In this document: in pieces, positions 1 through 8,127 of the stretch
Position numbering within the stretch: the stretch's first letter is position 1
How the letters are laid out: every line of letters begins with the position of its first letter
NCBI GenBank assembly: GCA_905479815.1
Contig: CAJQOA010000046.1
Span: 1 to 42,352 of the forward strand
DNA length: 42,352 nt
Origin: an uncultured Psychroserpens sp.
GTDB lineage: Bacteria; Bacteroidota; Bacteroidia; Flavobacteriales; Flavobacteriaceae
Direction of reading: 5' to 3'
The notes under the pieces: generated by a model
Databases searched by the model: none
What the model saw: the letters and a program-made list of their open reading frames with translations, nothing else
Told to the model about the DNA's origin: nothing
Translations under genes and position numbers: made by a program

Positions 1-113
1 TCCAGAACCATTTACAATCGTTGTGTTGTCCTTATCAATCATTACAGACTCTGCTGTACCTAACATTGTTAAATCTGCATTTTCTAGAGAGAATCCTCTT
101 TATTCAGAAATGA
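1..113. repeat. Inverted copy of internal groEL sequence (probable chimera)
   Basis: Bases 1-113 are the reverse complement of bases 582-694, which lie inside groEL. By eye, 112 of 113 positions match; the only mismatch is at 102 (a here, c expected). The match stops at 114, where normal groEL reading begins. A short run shared by both parents (about 103-113) sits at the junction. This is the form expected of a fold-back chimera from amplification or assembly. A true inverted duplication is less likely, because the join breaks an essential gene. Confidence 0.9.
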
Positions 114-1318
114 TTAAGCAAGTTGCTGCAATCTCTGCAAACAACGATGATACTATTGGTGAGTTAATCGCTAAGGCTTTTGGTAAAGTTGGTAAAGAAG
201 GTGTAATCACTGTAGAAGAAGCTAAAGGTATGGAAACATACGTTGACGTTGTAGAAGGTATGCAATTTGACAGAGGATACTTATCGCCTTACTTTGTAAC
301 TGACTCAGATAAAATGATTGCAGATTTAGAAAATCCATACATTTTATTATTCGACAAAAAGATTTCTAACTTACAAGAAATTCTTCCAATATTAGAACCA
401 GTAGCACAATCTGGACGTCCATTATTAATTATTGCCGAAGATGTAGAAGGTCAAGCCTTAGCAACTTTAGTCGTAAATAAATTGCGTGGTGGTTTAAAAA
501 TTGCTGCTGTAAAAGCACCAGGATTTGGAGATCGTCGTAAAGCAATGCTTGAAGATATCGCTATCTTAACAGGAGGTGTTGTCATTTCTGAAGAAAGAGG
601 ATTCTCTCTAGAAAATGCAGATTTAACAATGTTAGGTACAGCAGAGTCTGTAATGATTGATAAGGACAACACAACGATTGTAAATGGTTCTGGAAAATCT
701 TCTGATATCAAAGCAAGAGTTAACCAAATCAAAGCACAAATAGACACAACAACAAGTGACTACGATAAAGAAAAACTTCAAGAACGTTTAGCTAAATTAG
801 CTGGAGGTGTTGCAGTACTTTATGTTGGTGCAGCGAGTGAGGTTGAAATGAAAGAGAAAAAAGACAGAGTTGATGATGCTTTACATGCAACTAGAGCTGC
901 TGTAGAAGAAGGTATAGTTGCTGGTGGTGGTGTTGCTTTAGTTAGAGCAAAATCTGTACTAGAAAAAATTACAACAGAGAATCTTGATGAAACAACAGGA
1001 ATTCAAATCGTAGCACGCGCTATTGAATCGCCTTTAAGAACGATTGTAGAGAATGCAGGTGGTGAAGGTTCTGTAGTTATTAATAAAGTATTAGAAGGTA
1101 AAAAAGACTTCGGTTTTGATGCTAAATCTGAAACGTATGTTGATATGCTCAAAGCAGGAATCATTGATCCTAAAAAAGTAACTCGTATCGCATTAGAAAA
1201 TGCAGCATCTGTTGCTGGAATGATCTTAACTACTGAATGTGCTTTAGTTGACATCAAAGAAGAAGCTGCTGGCGGAGGAATGCCTCCAATGGGTGGTGGA
1301 ATGCCAGGAATGATGTAG
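110..1318 (+). CDS. groEL: Chaperonin GroEL (Hsp60), 5'-truncated
   Basis: This is the large subunit of the GroEL-GroES chaperonin, which folds proteins in the cytoplasm by ATP-driven cycles. About 402 residues match the family, from the [12 protein letters not shown] segment (near residue 142 of a full 545-residue GroEL) to the end. Visible landmarks are [16 protein letters not shown], the apical-domain stretch [36 protein letters not shown], and the flexible Gly-Met tail [15 protein letters not shown]. The reading frame stays open back to a TTG at 23, but those extra 29 residues come from the inverted repeat and are not GroEL. The ATP-binding GDGTTT motif and the usual upstream groES are therefore missing from this window. 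The rest looks intact, so I take it as a real gene cut by a chimeric contig end, not a pseudogene. Confidence 0.95.
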   Translation: MIKQVAAISANNDDTIGELIAKAFGKVGKEGVITVEEAKGMETYVDVVEGMQFDRGYLSPYFVTDSDKMIADLENPYILLFDKKISNLQEILPILEPVAQSGRPLLIIAEDVEGQALATLVVNKLRGGLKIAAVKAPGFGDRRKAMLEDIAILTGGVVISEERGFSLENADLTMLGTAESVMIDKDNTTIVNGSGKSSDIKARVNQIKAQIDTTTSDYDKEKLQERLAKLAGGVAVLYVGAASEVEMKEKKDRVDDALHATRAAVEEGIVAGGGVALVRAKSVLEKITTENLDETTGIQIVARAIESPLRTIVENAGGEGSVVINKVLEGKKDFGFDAKSETYVDMLKAGIIDPKKVTRIALENAASVAGMILTTECALVDIKEEAAGGGMPPMGGGMPGMM

Positions 1319-1373
1319 TAGCACATCACTACAGATAAATTATCTCACTCTTATGTGAGAACTAAAATAAGTT

Positions 1374-1411
1374 AGAAAAGCCATTGATTTACATCAGTGG
1401 CTTTTCTTTTA
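1374..1411 (+). terminator. Rho-independent terminator after groEL
   Basis: Arms at 1374-1388 and 1393-1407 form a 15-bp stem with one G-U pair and a 4-nt loop, followed by a T-rich run. It lies about 55 bp after the groEL stop codon. Confidence 0.85.
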
Positions 1412-1451
1412 AATAATTTCCTTAGTTTTAGAAAACCAATCAACTAACTAC

Positions 1452-2105
1452 ATGGCAAAAGCAACTTGGAAGTACACTTTAAGAGAAATAATTATTGTTA
1501 TCATAGGTATTAGTATTGCATTTAGCATGAATAAATGTGCTGATAATGTGAGTGATAATAAGCTAAGAAAACAATATCTAACAAATCTAAAAAGTGATAT
1601 TGAGGCTGATAAGACTCAACTAACAGATAATATAGAAGCTATTAATAAAAAACTCAAAACATGTGCTGAAATCATCCCTGTTTTAAACTCTGATCAACAT
1701 CCAGATATGCGGTTGATGAATAATATATTCGCCATAGTAAAATACCAAACATTCAGCCCTAAAAACATCACTTATAAAACACTAATCAATTCTGGGGATT
1801 TGAAATTAATAGACAATTTTCAATTAAAAACGTCTATTCAACAGCATTATTCAAATTACGAAGACATGTCTGAAGTTTACACAAGACATACGAGTTTGAT
1901 ACAAGATTATTTAGGCAACTACCTTGTTAATCATGCAGATTATGATCAAATAATGCAAGGCAAGTCTCCATTTCTAGATGAGATAAAACTAAAAAACATA
2001 GTACGTGCCATGCTTACTACATTTGACGAAAAAAAGAAATCCACTCAAGAAGGCATAACTAGTTGTGATGTTTTAATTTCTACTATTGATAAAGAAATAA
2101 ACTAA
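1452..2105 (+). CDS. DUF6090-like single-pass membrane protein
   Basis: This is a 217-residue protein of unknown function. A short polar start (MAKATWKYTLRE) leads into one membrane helix at about residues 12-26 (IIIVIIGISIAFSM). The long helical remainder is rich in Lys, Asp and Asn. The layout and the phrase TYKTLINSGDLKLIDN resemble the DUF6090 proteins common in flavobacteria, which have an EIILVVIGILIALQINNW-type N-terminus followed by a soluble domain. The assignment rests on remembered family style, so it is tentative. Its own terminators on both sides suggest it is transcribed alone. No catalytic motif is visible. Confidence 0.75.
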   Translation: MAKATWKYTLREIIIVIIGISIAFSMNKCADNVSDNKLRKQYLTNLKSDIEADKTQLTDNIEAINKKLKTCAEIIPVLNSDQHPDMRLMNNIFAIVKYQTFSPKNITYKTLINSGDLKLIDNFQLKTSIQQHYSNYEDMSEVYTRHTSLIQDYLGNYLVNHADYDQIMQGKSPFLDEIKLKNIVRAMLTTFDEKKKSTQEGITSCDVLISTIDKEIN

Positions 2106-2112
2106 CAATAAC

Positions 2113-2146
2113 AAAAAGCCTTTGATTGTCATCAAAGGCTTTTTAT
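2113..2146. terminator. Bidirectional terminator between convergent genes
   Basis: A perfect 14-bp stem (arms 2113-2126 and 2131-2144) with a TGTC loop is flanked by A-runs on the left and T-runs on the right. It can therefore end transcripts of both the membrane protein gene on its left and the minus-strand lipoprotein gene on its right. Confidence 0.85.
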
Positions 2147-2169
2147 TAATAAAATGCATCTACAATTAA

Positions 2170-3066
2170 CTATTCATATTGATATGTTAATACGCGATCA
2201 ATTGGATTGGTATAAAATATTTTATTTTTTGTTTGCTTGGTTAATCTTCCCTGAGCATCAAATTCGTAATTAACAGTTAAAGAAACGACATTACTTCCAT
2301 CAAGAGCCACATGAGAATAACCAGAAAGATAATTTGCACCTAATTCTGCTAGTTGTTTAAATGAAAAACCTCCAACTTGATTATGCAACATAATATTCGT
2401 TTTCCATTGAGGTCCGAATCTGAATTTTTCTTTTTGATAGGGTTCTGATGCTAATTCGTTAGCATATGTGAACGTTGCTGAGCCATCTTTATTACCATAA
2501 CCACTAACAATAATTGTTGCAAGATTTCCATTAGTATAAGTAGCTTCCCAAATACCTCCAAAATTGAAGTTTTCAAATTTGATGATTTCATTATTAGAAT
2601 TGAGTGTAAAAATATTTGATTGATCCGAAGACTCAATTGAACCATCTGGATTATAGTTCACTTTTGTAGATAAAATCTCATTACCACTGTAAACAAAAGT
2701 AATTATGTGATTTAAGATTGTTGCTTCAGCAACACTTGAGTAAGATGATTTATTTATTAATCTTTTAGAGGCATCATATTGAAACTCCTGTCTACCAGTA
2801 AAGTCATCATTTTGATCGTAAAAATCAGACAACACCATTAATCCATCTGAAAACTGTTGAACATTATAGCTACCTCCAGAATACATTATTTGGGTATTTA
2901 TACCATCGCTAATTGTATAGTTTGTCGTTGAAGCTTGATTTAATGTTTCTTGAATAGCAATTAAATCGTTTGATTCTTGTATGGGACTATCCATGGATTC
3001 ATCATCACAAGAATACATAAAAATTGAAATGACTATTAAAATGAGTACGCTTGCTGTTTTTTTCAT
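2170..3066 (-). CDS. Lipoprotein of unknown function with YD-like repeats
   Basis: This is a 298-residue protein starting with a lipoprotein signal (MKKTASVLILIVISIFMYSC); the lipobox MYSC places the acylated Cys at residue 20, followed by an acidic DDES stretch. The mature part has several short beta-hairpin phrases of the type FQYDASKRLINKSSY and YEFDAQGRLTKQTK. These are reminiscent of YD/RHS repeats and of DUF4595-like lipoproteins of Bacteroidota. No enzyme motif is visible. It is flanked by terminators on both sides and so appears monocistronic. A surface or periplasmic location is inferred from the lipobox; the Asp-rich region after the Cys could act as an outer-surface export signal in this phylum. 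Confidence 0.85.
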   Translation of the reverse strand: MKKTASVLILIVISIFMYSCDDESMDSPIQESNDLIAIQETLNQASTTNYTISDGINTQIMYSGGSYNVQQFSDGLMVLSDFYDQNDDFTGRQEFQYDASKRLINKSSYSSVAEATILNHIITFVYSGNEILSTKVNYNPDGSIESSDQSNIFTLNSNNEIIKFENFNFGGIWEATYTNGNLATIIVSGYGNKDGSATFTYANELASEPYQKEKFRFGPQWKTNIMLHNQVGGFSFKQLAELGANYLSGYSHVALDGSNVVSLTVNYEFDAQGRLTKQTKNKIFYTNPIDRVLTYQYE

Positions 3067-3140
3067 AATCCTATAATTTTAATTAAACCTCTTTCTTTAT
3101 AGTCTTCTATAATTGAAAAAGGTTGCGTCAAATCAAAATA

Positions 3141-3175
3141 AAAAAGCCCAAACTTAAGTTTGGGCTTTTTTATTT
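3141..3175. terminator. Terminator ending the metal operon
   Basis: The arms 3141-3155 and 3156-3170 form a perfect 30-base palindrome (GCCCAAACTT / AAGTTTGGGC core) with A and T runs at its ends. It lies directly after the stop codon of the minus-strand HMA protein gene and would end the four-gene operon. It also works in the plus direction. Confidence 0.9.
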
Positions 3176-3532
3176 TTAATTCTTTTTATGATCTTTTTGA
3201 ACTTCATCATCTCGATACTTACAACAGGGATGAACAGAGTTATAAGCCTCTTCTGTAGCTTTTAACGCTTTGGTATCATGACCAACTGATGCTATTTTTT
3301 TACTAATAGAATCTAGATTCGTTTTTCGAGCGTCATAAATTAATTTAAGCTCATGCGTATCTACATTCCATATAGCAGATTTCACACCTTTAGTTCTAAT
3401 TGCTGCTTTTTCAATACGGTCTTTACACATTAAACACACACCATCGACTTCTATAGAAGCTCTTTCATTTTTGTTTTGTGCAAAAGTGACTGTTGTTACT
3501 AATAACACTAATACTATAATTACTTTTTTCAT
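3176..3532 (-). CDS. Secreted heavy-metal-associated (HMA) domain protein
   Basis: This 118-residue protein has a cleavable signal peptide (about residues 1-19, ending TVTFAQ). An HMA ferredoxin-like fold follows, with the metal-binding motif GVCLMCKD (Cys33 and Cys36). Unlike cytosolic copper chaperones it has a second cysteine pair near the C-terminus, HPCCKYRDDE (Cys103 and Cys104), and a Lys/His-rich tail. The signal peptide places it in the periplasm. It is the last gene of a minus-strand operon, 15 bp after the TonB-dependent receptor gene. I infer that it receives or buffers a soft metal ion, probably copper, passing through the receptor. The metal itself cannot be read from sequence. 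Confidence 0.9.
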   Translation of the reverse strand: MKKVIIVLVLLVTTVTFAQNKNERASIEVDGVCLMCKDRIEKAAIRTKGVKSAIWNVDTHELKLIYDARKTNLDSISKKIASVGHDTKALKATEEAYNSVHPCCKYRDDEVQKDHKKN

Positions 3533-3547
3533 ATTCTTATTTTATTT

Positions 3548-5788
3548 TTATTTTATTTTAAATCTCAAGCCTGCATAATACATACTTCCAAAAATTGGGC
3601 CATATACAAATGTAGTATCAAAATTTGAACCAAAAGGATCATCTGCTCCTAAAATTGGATCACTCTGTCTTACATTAGTAATATTTTCACCACCTAAATA
3701 TACTTCAAATTTAGGAGAAAACACTTTAGTTACTTGAACGTTTAAAGTCCCTACAGTTGGAGATTCTTCTGGCAATCTATATGCTATCGGATTAGATATT
3801 GTTGATGAAAATCGTTGCTCACTTAACCAATTATAAGTCAAATCAAACTTCCATTGTGAAGTCTTTCCTTCTTCCACATGCGTTTCATAAGAGGCATTCG
3901 CAAAAAAGCGATGTGTTGGTATTAATGGTTTTGCTAATCGTCCTGTTTGATACTGTGTTTGCACATCATAATATTTATATGCAGTTCTTATGTCAAAATT
4001 TTCAAAAACATTATAATTGAATTCTACTTGAAAACTATTTGCAAAACTATCTCCATCTAAATTATAAAAATTGACTTCTTGTGGGTTTTCCCAATCTACA
4101 ACAACTTGATTTTGAAAATCTGTTACATAAAAATCAAAAGTTATATCTGCTTTTCTTCCAAAAAGATTAAAACCTTGAAGGTAAGATAGACCATAGTTCC
4201 ATGCAATCTCAGGGTCTAATCCATAGATATTTCCGTTGGAATTAAGAATATTAACAGAACGAGACGTGGCAAAAATACTTTGATTTTCTGCAAAAATATT
4301 AGCGCTTCGTTTTCCTCTACCAATTGATGCACGAAAAGCAGATTTCTCCCAAGGCGTGTATCTTGCATGTAATCGAGGTGTTATAAATTCACCTAATAAA
4401 TTGTGAGTATCAAAGCGTAAACCTGCAGTGATCGTTAGTTTATCTAAATCATCGTAAGCATATTCAAAAAAAGCACCTGCAGAACGCTCGCTTCGTTCAA
4501 AATCAGCACCAATAGCAAACTCATCATAATGATCGTAAGTAAAACCTAAACCTGTCTTTATTTTATGTCTTGAGTCACTAATAATAGAATTGTAAATCAC
4601 ATTAGAATACACACTATTATGATTGATATCATATTGGTTTAATCCAAAATAAGAATCCTGATTATGGCTGCTAAACGCAAATTGAACACCTAAACTTCGC
4701 CATGGAATTTCTGGATTGACATATCCAGCTTTTGCAGAGACTTCAAAACGCTCGGTATTTATTTCACTTCCCCAAGCATTCGTTGTTAAGCGATCTGTAT
4801 CTGGATCAAAATTAAGTTGCCCTGCTTGATTTTGATCATTTAAATAACGAACATTTATAAAACTAACAAAACCTTTTTCTGGATTTGTATATTGCCAACG
4901 GTTCATTACATTGATTTGCTTTTTAAGTGGCACATCAAGAAATGTATCTTCATTTTTATCAAATTTTTCATCTCGAAGATTACCATGTAAATACAAACCA
5001 GTACTCCACTTCTCACTTACTTTAGTATTAAAATGAGTATTCAATTCTAGTCTACCATTCGCAGAAGCATATGCATTTACAAAAAAGCGATCATCTTTTG
5101 ATGGCTTTTGGAGTTCTGCATTAATTTGTCCTGCAATACTTTCAAAACCATTAACCACACTTCCTGCGCCTTTTGTAATTTGAATACTTTCTACCCAAGT
5201 TCCTGGTATAAAACTTAACCCATAAGCTTGAGACGCTCCTCTAATAGATGGTATGTTCTCTGTAGTAATTAATATATACTTACTCGTTAATCCAAGCATC
5301 TTAATTTGACGTGTACCTGTAACGGCATCTGAAAAATTGACATCAATAGATGGATTAGTTTCAAAGCTCTCAGACAAATTACAGCAGGCAGCTTTTAATA
5401 GTTCATCACTACTAATAGTCATTATATTTTGAGCACTCATGTATGATCTAGATGTTGCTTGTTTTCTTGCTGTTAATGTAATGACATCTAACTCACTAGT
5501 CGCTTCTAATAGATGCTTTATAAATTTCGGCTTAGTAATAGTTAGTGTGTCGGTTTTAAAACCAACAAAACTAATCACTAGTTTTGTATAACTTGGTTGG
5601 TATGCGATACTAAATTTCCCATCAATATCTGTAACTGCTCCAACCGACGTGTCGAGCCAAAAGACATTAGCTCCTGCTAATGGGAACAATTTATTCCCAT
5701 CAGTTTTCTCTGTGATAATGCCTTCTAAAGTTTCTTGTGAAAACGCAAATAAAGGCAACATTAAGAGTATATACAATACATATTTCAT
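3548..5788 (-). CDS. TonB-dependent outer-membrane receptor, metal-operon type
   Basis: This is a 746-residue outer-membrane protein that moves a ligand across the outer membrane using TonB energy. It has a signal peptide (residues 1-17, ending FAFSQ). A carboxypeptidase-regulatory-like domain covers about residues 20-95 (GANVFWLDTSVGAVTDIDGKFS). The plug covers about residues 105-235 (TKGAGSVVNGFESIAGQINAEL), and a 22-strand-type barrel ends in an aromatic-rich C-terminus (YYAGLRFKIK). The plug contains an adjacent cysteine pair, KAACCNLSESFETNPS (Cys135 and Cys136), which is unusual for a receptor. That pair, together with the neighbouring HMA and HYC_CC_PP genes, points to a metal or metal-complex ligand. 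The start codon lies 1 bp from the stop of the upstream HMA-MauE gene, so the two are probably co-translated. Confidence 0.93.
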   Translation of the reverse strand: MKYVLYILLMLPLFAFSQETLEGIITEKTDGNKLFPLAGANVFWLDTSVGAVTDIDGKFSIAYQPSYTKLVISFVGFKTDTLTITKPKFIKHLLEATSELDVITLTARKQATSRSYMSAQNIMTISSDELLKAACCNLSESFETNPSIDVNFSDAVTGTRQIKMLGLTSKYILITTENIPSIRGASQAYGLSFIPGTWVESIQITKGAGSVVNGFESIAGQINAELQKPSKDDRFFVNAYASANGRLELNTHFNTKVSEKWSTGLYLHGNLRDEKFDKNEDTFLDVPLKKQINVMNRWQYTNPEKGFVSFINVRYLNDQNQAGQLNFDPDTDRLTTNAWGSEINTERFEVSAKAGYVNPEIPWRSLGVQFAFSSHNQDSYFGLNQYDINHNSVYSNVIYNSIISDSRHKIKTGLGFTYDHYDEFAIGADFERSERSAGAFFEYAYDDLDKLTITAGLRFDTHNLLGEFITPRLHARYTPWEKSAFRASIGRGKRSANIFAENQSIFATSRSVNILNSNGNIYGLDPEIAWNYGLSYLQGFNLFGRKADITFDFYVTDFQNQVVVDWENPQEVNFYNLDGDSFANSFQVEFNYNVFENFDIRTAYKYYDVQTQYQTGRLAKPLIPTHRFFANASYETHVEEGKTSQWKFDLTYNWLSEQRFSSTISNPIAYRLPEESPTVGTLNVQVTKVFSPKFEVYLGGENITNVRQSDPILGADDPFGSNFDTTFVYGPIFGSMYYAGLRFKIK

Positions 5789-5789
5789 T

Positions 5790-6521
5790 TTAATTGTAGG
5801 TTTTAATTAGCATGATGATTGCCATGATAATCATGATCGAATTTTCAATAAAAGTGGCTTTTGTCATTGGAAGCTTTAAAGCGGTTCCTAAACAAGCGCA
5901 TTGAATTGATTTTTTACTTAATAATGTTTTGGTAACGCCAATAGTTGTAACTCCAAGAATAATTAAAGTGATTATCAATGCTAACGGTATTTGAATACGC
6001 ATCAAAAACATAATACCTAATGACAACTCTATAAATGGATAAACCCAACCGTAAGCAGGCAATACTTTTGCTAAAGGGTCGTACATTTTAAAACTTTCTG
6101 GAAATCCTTTTAAATCTAATAATTTAAAGAAACTAAACACGATATAGAATAACCCCATAAAATCGAGCATAAATGCATCAAGATAAAACGGATTATAATT
6201 CATCAAAAGTGAACCTCCTAAGATATATCCAAAAATGAGAAAGAGAGGAAACAACTGTTTAAGCTCACTCTTTTTCTCTTCTTTTTCTTCGGAAACTGAA
6301 GTAAAAATAGTCTTGTTTTCTTTTTCTGAAAGGGTGTATTTAGATGGTAAAGCTTGTTTTAAAATCTCCGTAGAAATATGACTTTCCATGGTTATCTTAA
6401 CTTCTGAAGCATCTAAGTTTATAGATACATTCTCTACATGATCTATAGAACTCAGGGCTTTTTCAACCGAAGCTTTACAGCCATTACAGGTCATCCCAGT
6501 AACTATGTATGTGTGTGTCAT
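5790..6521 (-). CDS. HMA domain fused to a MauE/DoxX-like membrane protein
   Basis: This is a 243-residue inner-membrane protein. Residues 1-70 form a cytosolic HMA domain with the metal motif GMTCNGCKAS. A charged linker with EEKEEKK follows. The remainder has four or more hydrophobic helices resembling the MauE/DoxX superfamily, including the phrase IQCACLGTALKLP with a Cys-x-Cys that is typical of MauE-like proteins. The fusion suggests a membrane carrier or thiol-redox partner that hands metal to or from the HMA domain. It sits between the HYC_CC_PP gene (72 bp upstream) and the TonB receptor gene (directly adjacent). Function is inferred from domains and context only. Confidence 0.88.
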   Translation of the reverse strand: MTHTYIVTGMTCNGCKASVEKALSSIDHVENVSINLDASEVKITMESHISTEILKQALPSKYTLSEKENKTIFTSVSEEKEEKKSELKQLFPLFLIFGYILGGSLLMNYNPFYLDAFMLDFMGLFYIVFSFFKLLDLKGFPESFKMYDPLAKVLPAYGWVYPFIELSLGIMFLMRIQIPLALIITLIILGVTTIGVTKTLLSKKSIQCACLGTALKLPMTKATFIENSIMIIMAIIMLIKTYN

Positions 6522-6593
6522 TTATATTTATTTATGTGAAATCAATGATTAGACCAATAAATGGCCTTAATAAATCTTAGAACATAAATACTA

Positions 6594-7007
6594 TCAAATT
6601 GTGAATACTTGGTCGAGCACTTGTATGTCTGCAACCAAATTTGGTGGATTATAATGTTGGTGAGGAATAATTTGCTTTTGAAGAACTTCAAACAGATTAT
6701 TAAATGTATATAAATAAGCCGCTAAAACTATTTGTTGATCTAACTCTAAATCATCAAAAGTCTTTACTGTTAATTGATTTTGACCTTCAATCACATCTAA
6801 AGTATCCTTACAACATGGTACTTTAGTCACTTGTTCTTGCTCGATCTCAAATGCTTCCATAGTACATTTTTCAACGTCACTAAACACTGCAACATCAATT
6901 AAAACATCACCACAAAAATGTTTCTCAACAGTAAAAGACACTGTTGATAGCAATAGCAAAAATGCCATTGAGATAGAAAACATTTTATGTAAAATTTGTT
7001 TTAACAC
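6594..7007 (-). CDS. HYC_CC_PP family protein (first gene of metal operon)
   Basis: This is a 137-residue exported protein with an N-terminal hydrophobic signal (about residues 9-27). It matches the small Bacteroidota family named for its three signatures: a His-aromatic-Cys motif (here H30-F31-C32), a vicinal Cys pair (Cys65-Cys66 in KVPCCKD), and a Pro-Pro in a His-rich segment (PHQHYNPPN). An extra Cys48 is present. The family is usually found with TonB-dependent receptors and HMA proteins, as here. The Cys and His residues suggest periplasmic metal binding, but no biochemical role is established as far as I know. It is the promoter-proximal gene of the minus-strand operon. Confidence 0.85.
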   Translation of the reverse strand: MLKQILHKMFSISMAFLLLLSTVSFTVEKHFCGDVLIDVAVFSDVEKCTMEAFEIEQEQVTKVPCCKDTLDVIEGQNQLTVKTFDDLELDQQIVLAAYLYTFNNLFEVLQKQIIPHQHYNPPNLVADIQVLDQVFTI

Positions 7008-7064
7008 GCTACAAAGTTAAAAAAAAGAAATTAGTGGCTCAATAATTACCGTTTGATTAACAGT

Positions 7065-7493
7065 TTAATTTTTAAGCTTGTAGTAATAAAATGCAGGAAC
7101 AAGTAATAATAGTAATAAGGGCTGAATCAAGAATCGTCTAAAATTGAAAAACAAATAATAGTCTTCCTGTCTTGGATTGATTACGAAATATAGAAAGAAT
7201 AACATCAAGATAATATAAGCAACGCCATACACTATAGATGAAAATTTTACAATTGATTTATCTCTAAAGAGTATATAAATAATACCTAAAGAAATAGCTG
7301 TATTTAAGACAAATCGCAGTGTCGTAAAAAGTGATAATTTTAAAATTTCGCGACGAGGAAAATCCATATGCAGATAATCGCTCTTAAAAAACATGAGGTA
7401 GGGATCGTAAAATAATTCGTTTTCAAAAACACGAATCAAAACGAGAAATCCAAAAAGGATTAAAAGCAGTATGTACGTTATTGGATTACGCAT
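7065..7493 (-). CDS. Exosortase F system-associated membrane protein
   Basis: This is a 142-residue integral membrane protein with about four hydrophobic helices: ITYILLLILFGFLVLIRV near the start, two in the middle, and LLLLLLVPAFYYYKLKN at the end. Its start overlaps the last 8 bp of xrtF, and its residues DPYLMFFKSDYLHMDFP and FRRFLIQPLLL fit the partner protein that regularly follows xrtF in flavobacteria. Its role is unknown; co-translation with xrtF suggests it works with the exosortase at the inner membrane. The call depends mainly on that linkage. Confidence 0.85.
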   Translation of the reverse strand: MRNPITYILLLILFGFLVLIRVFENELFYDPYLMFFKSDYLHMDFPRREILKLSLFTTLRFVLNTAISLGIIYILFRDKSIVKFSSIVYGVAYIILMLFFLYFVINPRQEDYYLFFNFRRFLIQPLLLLLLVPAFYYYKLKN

Positions 7494-8037
7494 GCTGTTG
7501 TTTCTTTTTTGAAAACCGATTCACCCAAAACATCCAAAGCAAAAAAACCATTCCGTAAATAATCATAGGAAATATAACGGTATGCAAGATATCTTCTCGC
7601 CAAGGGTAATTATATAAACCAATAGATAATATGGCAATTCGTATGAGGTTCACAACATAAATAAGCACACTTCCAGATAATATATAAATAAAAGTTGCTT
7701 TAAATTTTCCTGCAAATGCTATTATAAATGATATAAATAAAATGATAACGCTTATAGAATTGCAACCCTCTACTACTCTAGCTACAAATTTTGAATTCAC
7801 CAATAATTTCATAGAAGGTTCATCTGGATGCGGAACGATCTTAGCATCATAACCAAGCGTATTTATGAGAGATTCGCTCTGTTTTGCAACAAGATTAGTT
7901 AAATAGTCTGGATAATATTTTGAACCATCAAAAAAATCAAGATACACTTTATATCCTATTGTCAAAACCACATAAACTGTAAGAAATGTCAATATGAATT
8001 TTACAACAGATTTATATTTAAGAAGAAGTGCTTTCAA
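7486..8037 (-). CDS. xrtF: Exosortase family protein XrtF
   Basis: This 183-residue polytopic inner-membrane protein belongs to the exosortase/archaeosortase family, proposed transpeptidases that cleave C-terminal sorting signals of exported proteins. The three catalytic positions are visible: Cys92 in VVEGCNSISV, Arg133 in VNLIRIAIL and His152 in LHTVIFP. About five membrane helices surround them, with a soluble segment at residues 35-80. The size and the flavobacterial partner gene immediately downstream identify the XrtF subtype. No protein in this window carries an obvious PEP-CTERM-like tail, so the substrate is not local. Divergent transcription from the GAF-Msr gene leaves a 90-bp shared upstream region. 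Confidence 0.92.
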   Translation of the reverse strand: MKALLLKYKSVVKFILTFLTVYVVLTIGYKVYLDFFDGSKYYPDYLTNLVAKQSESLINTLGYDAKIVPHPDEPSMKLLVNSKFVARVVEGCNSISVIILFISFIIAFAGKFKATFIYILSGSVLIYVVNLIRIAILSIGLYNYPWREDILHTVIFPMIIYGMVFLLWMFWVNRFSKKKQQHA

Positions 8038-8127
8038 AAAAATTATAGATTACTTTCAGTTAAAATTATACAAAATGAATATAGAAATTGCACTTTTTAA
8101 ATACTTTTACCAAAATATATTGTCTCT

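Noticed and set aside
451-747. 98-codon minus-strand frame inside groEL
   Set aside because: It is antisense to well-conserved GroEL sequence. Its likeness to the start of the 23-1318 frame is explained by the inverted copy at 1-113.
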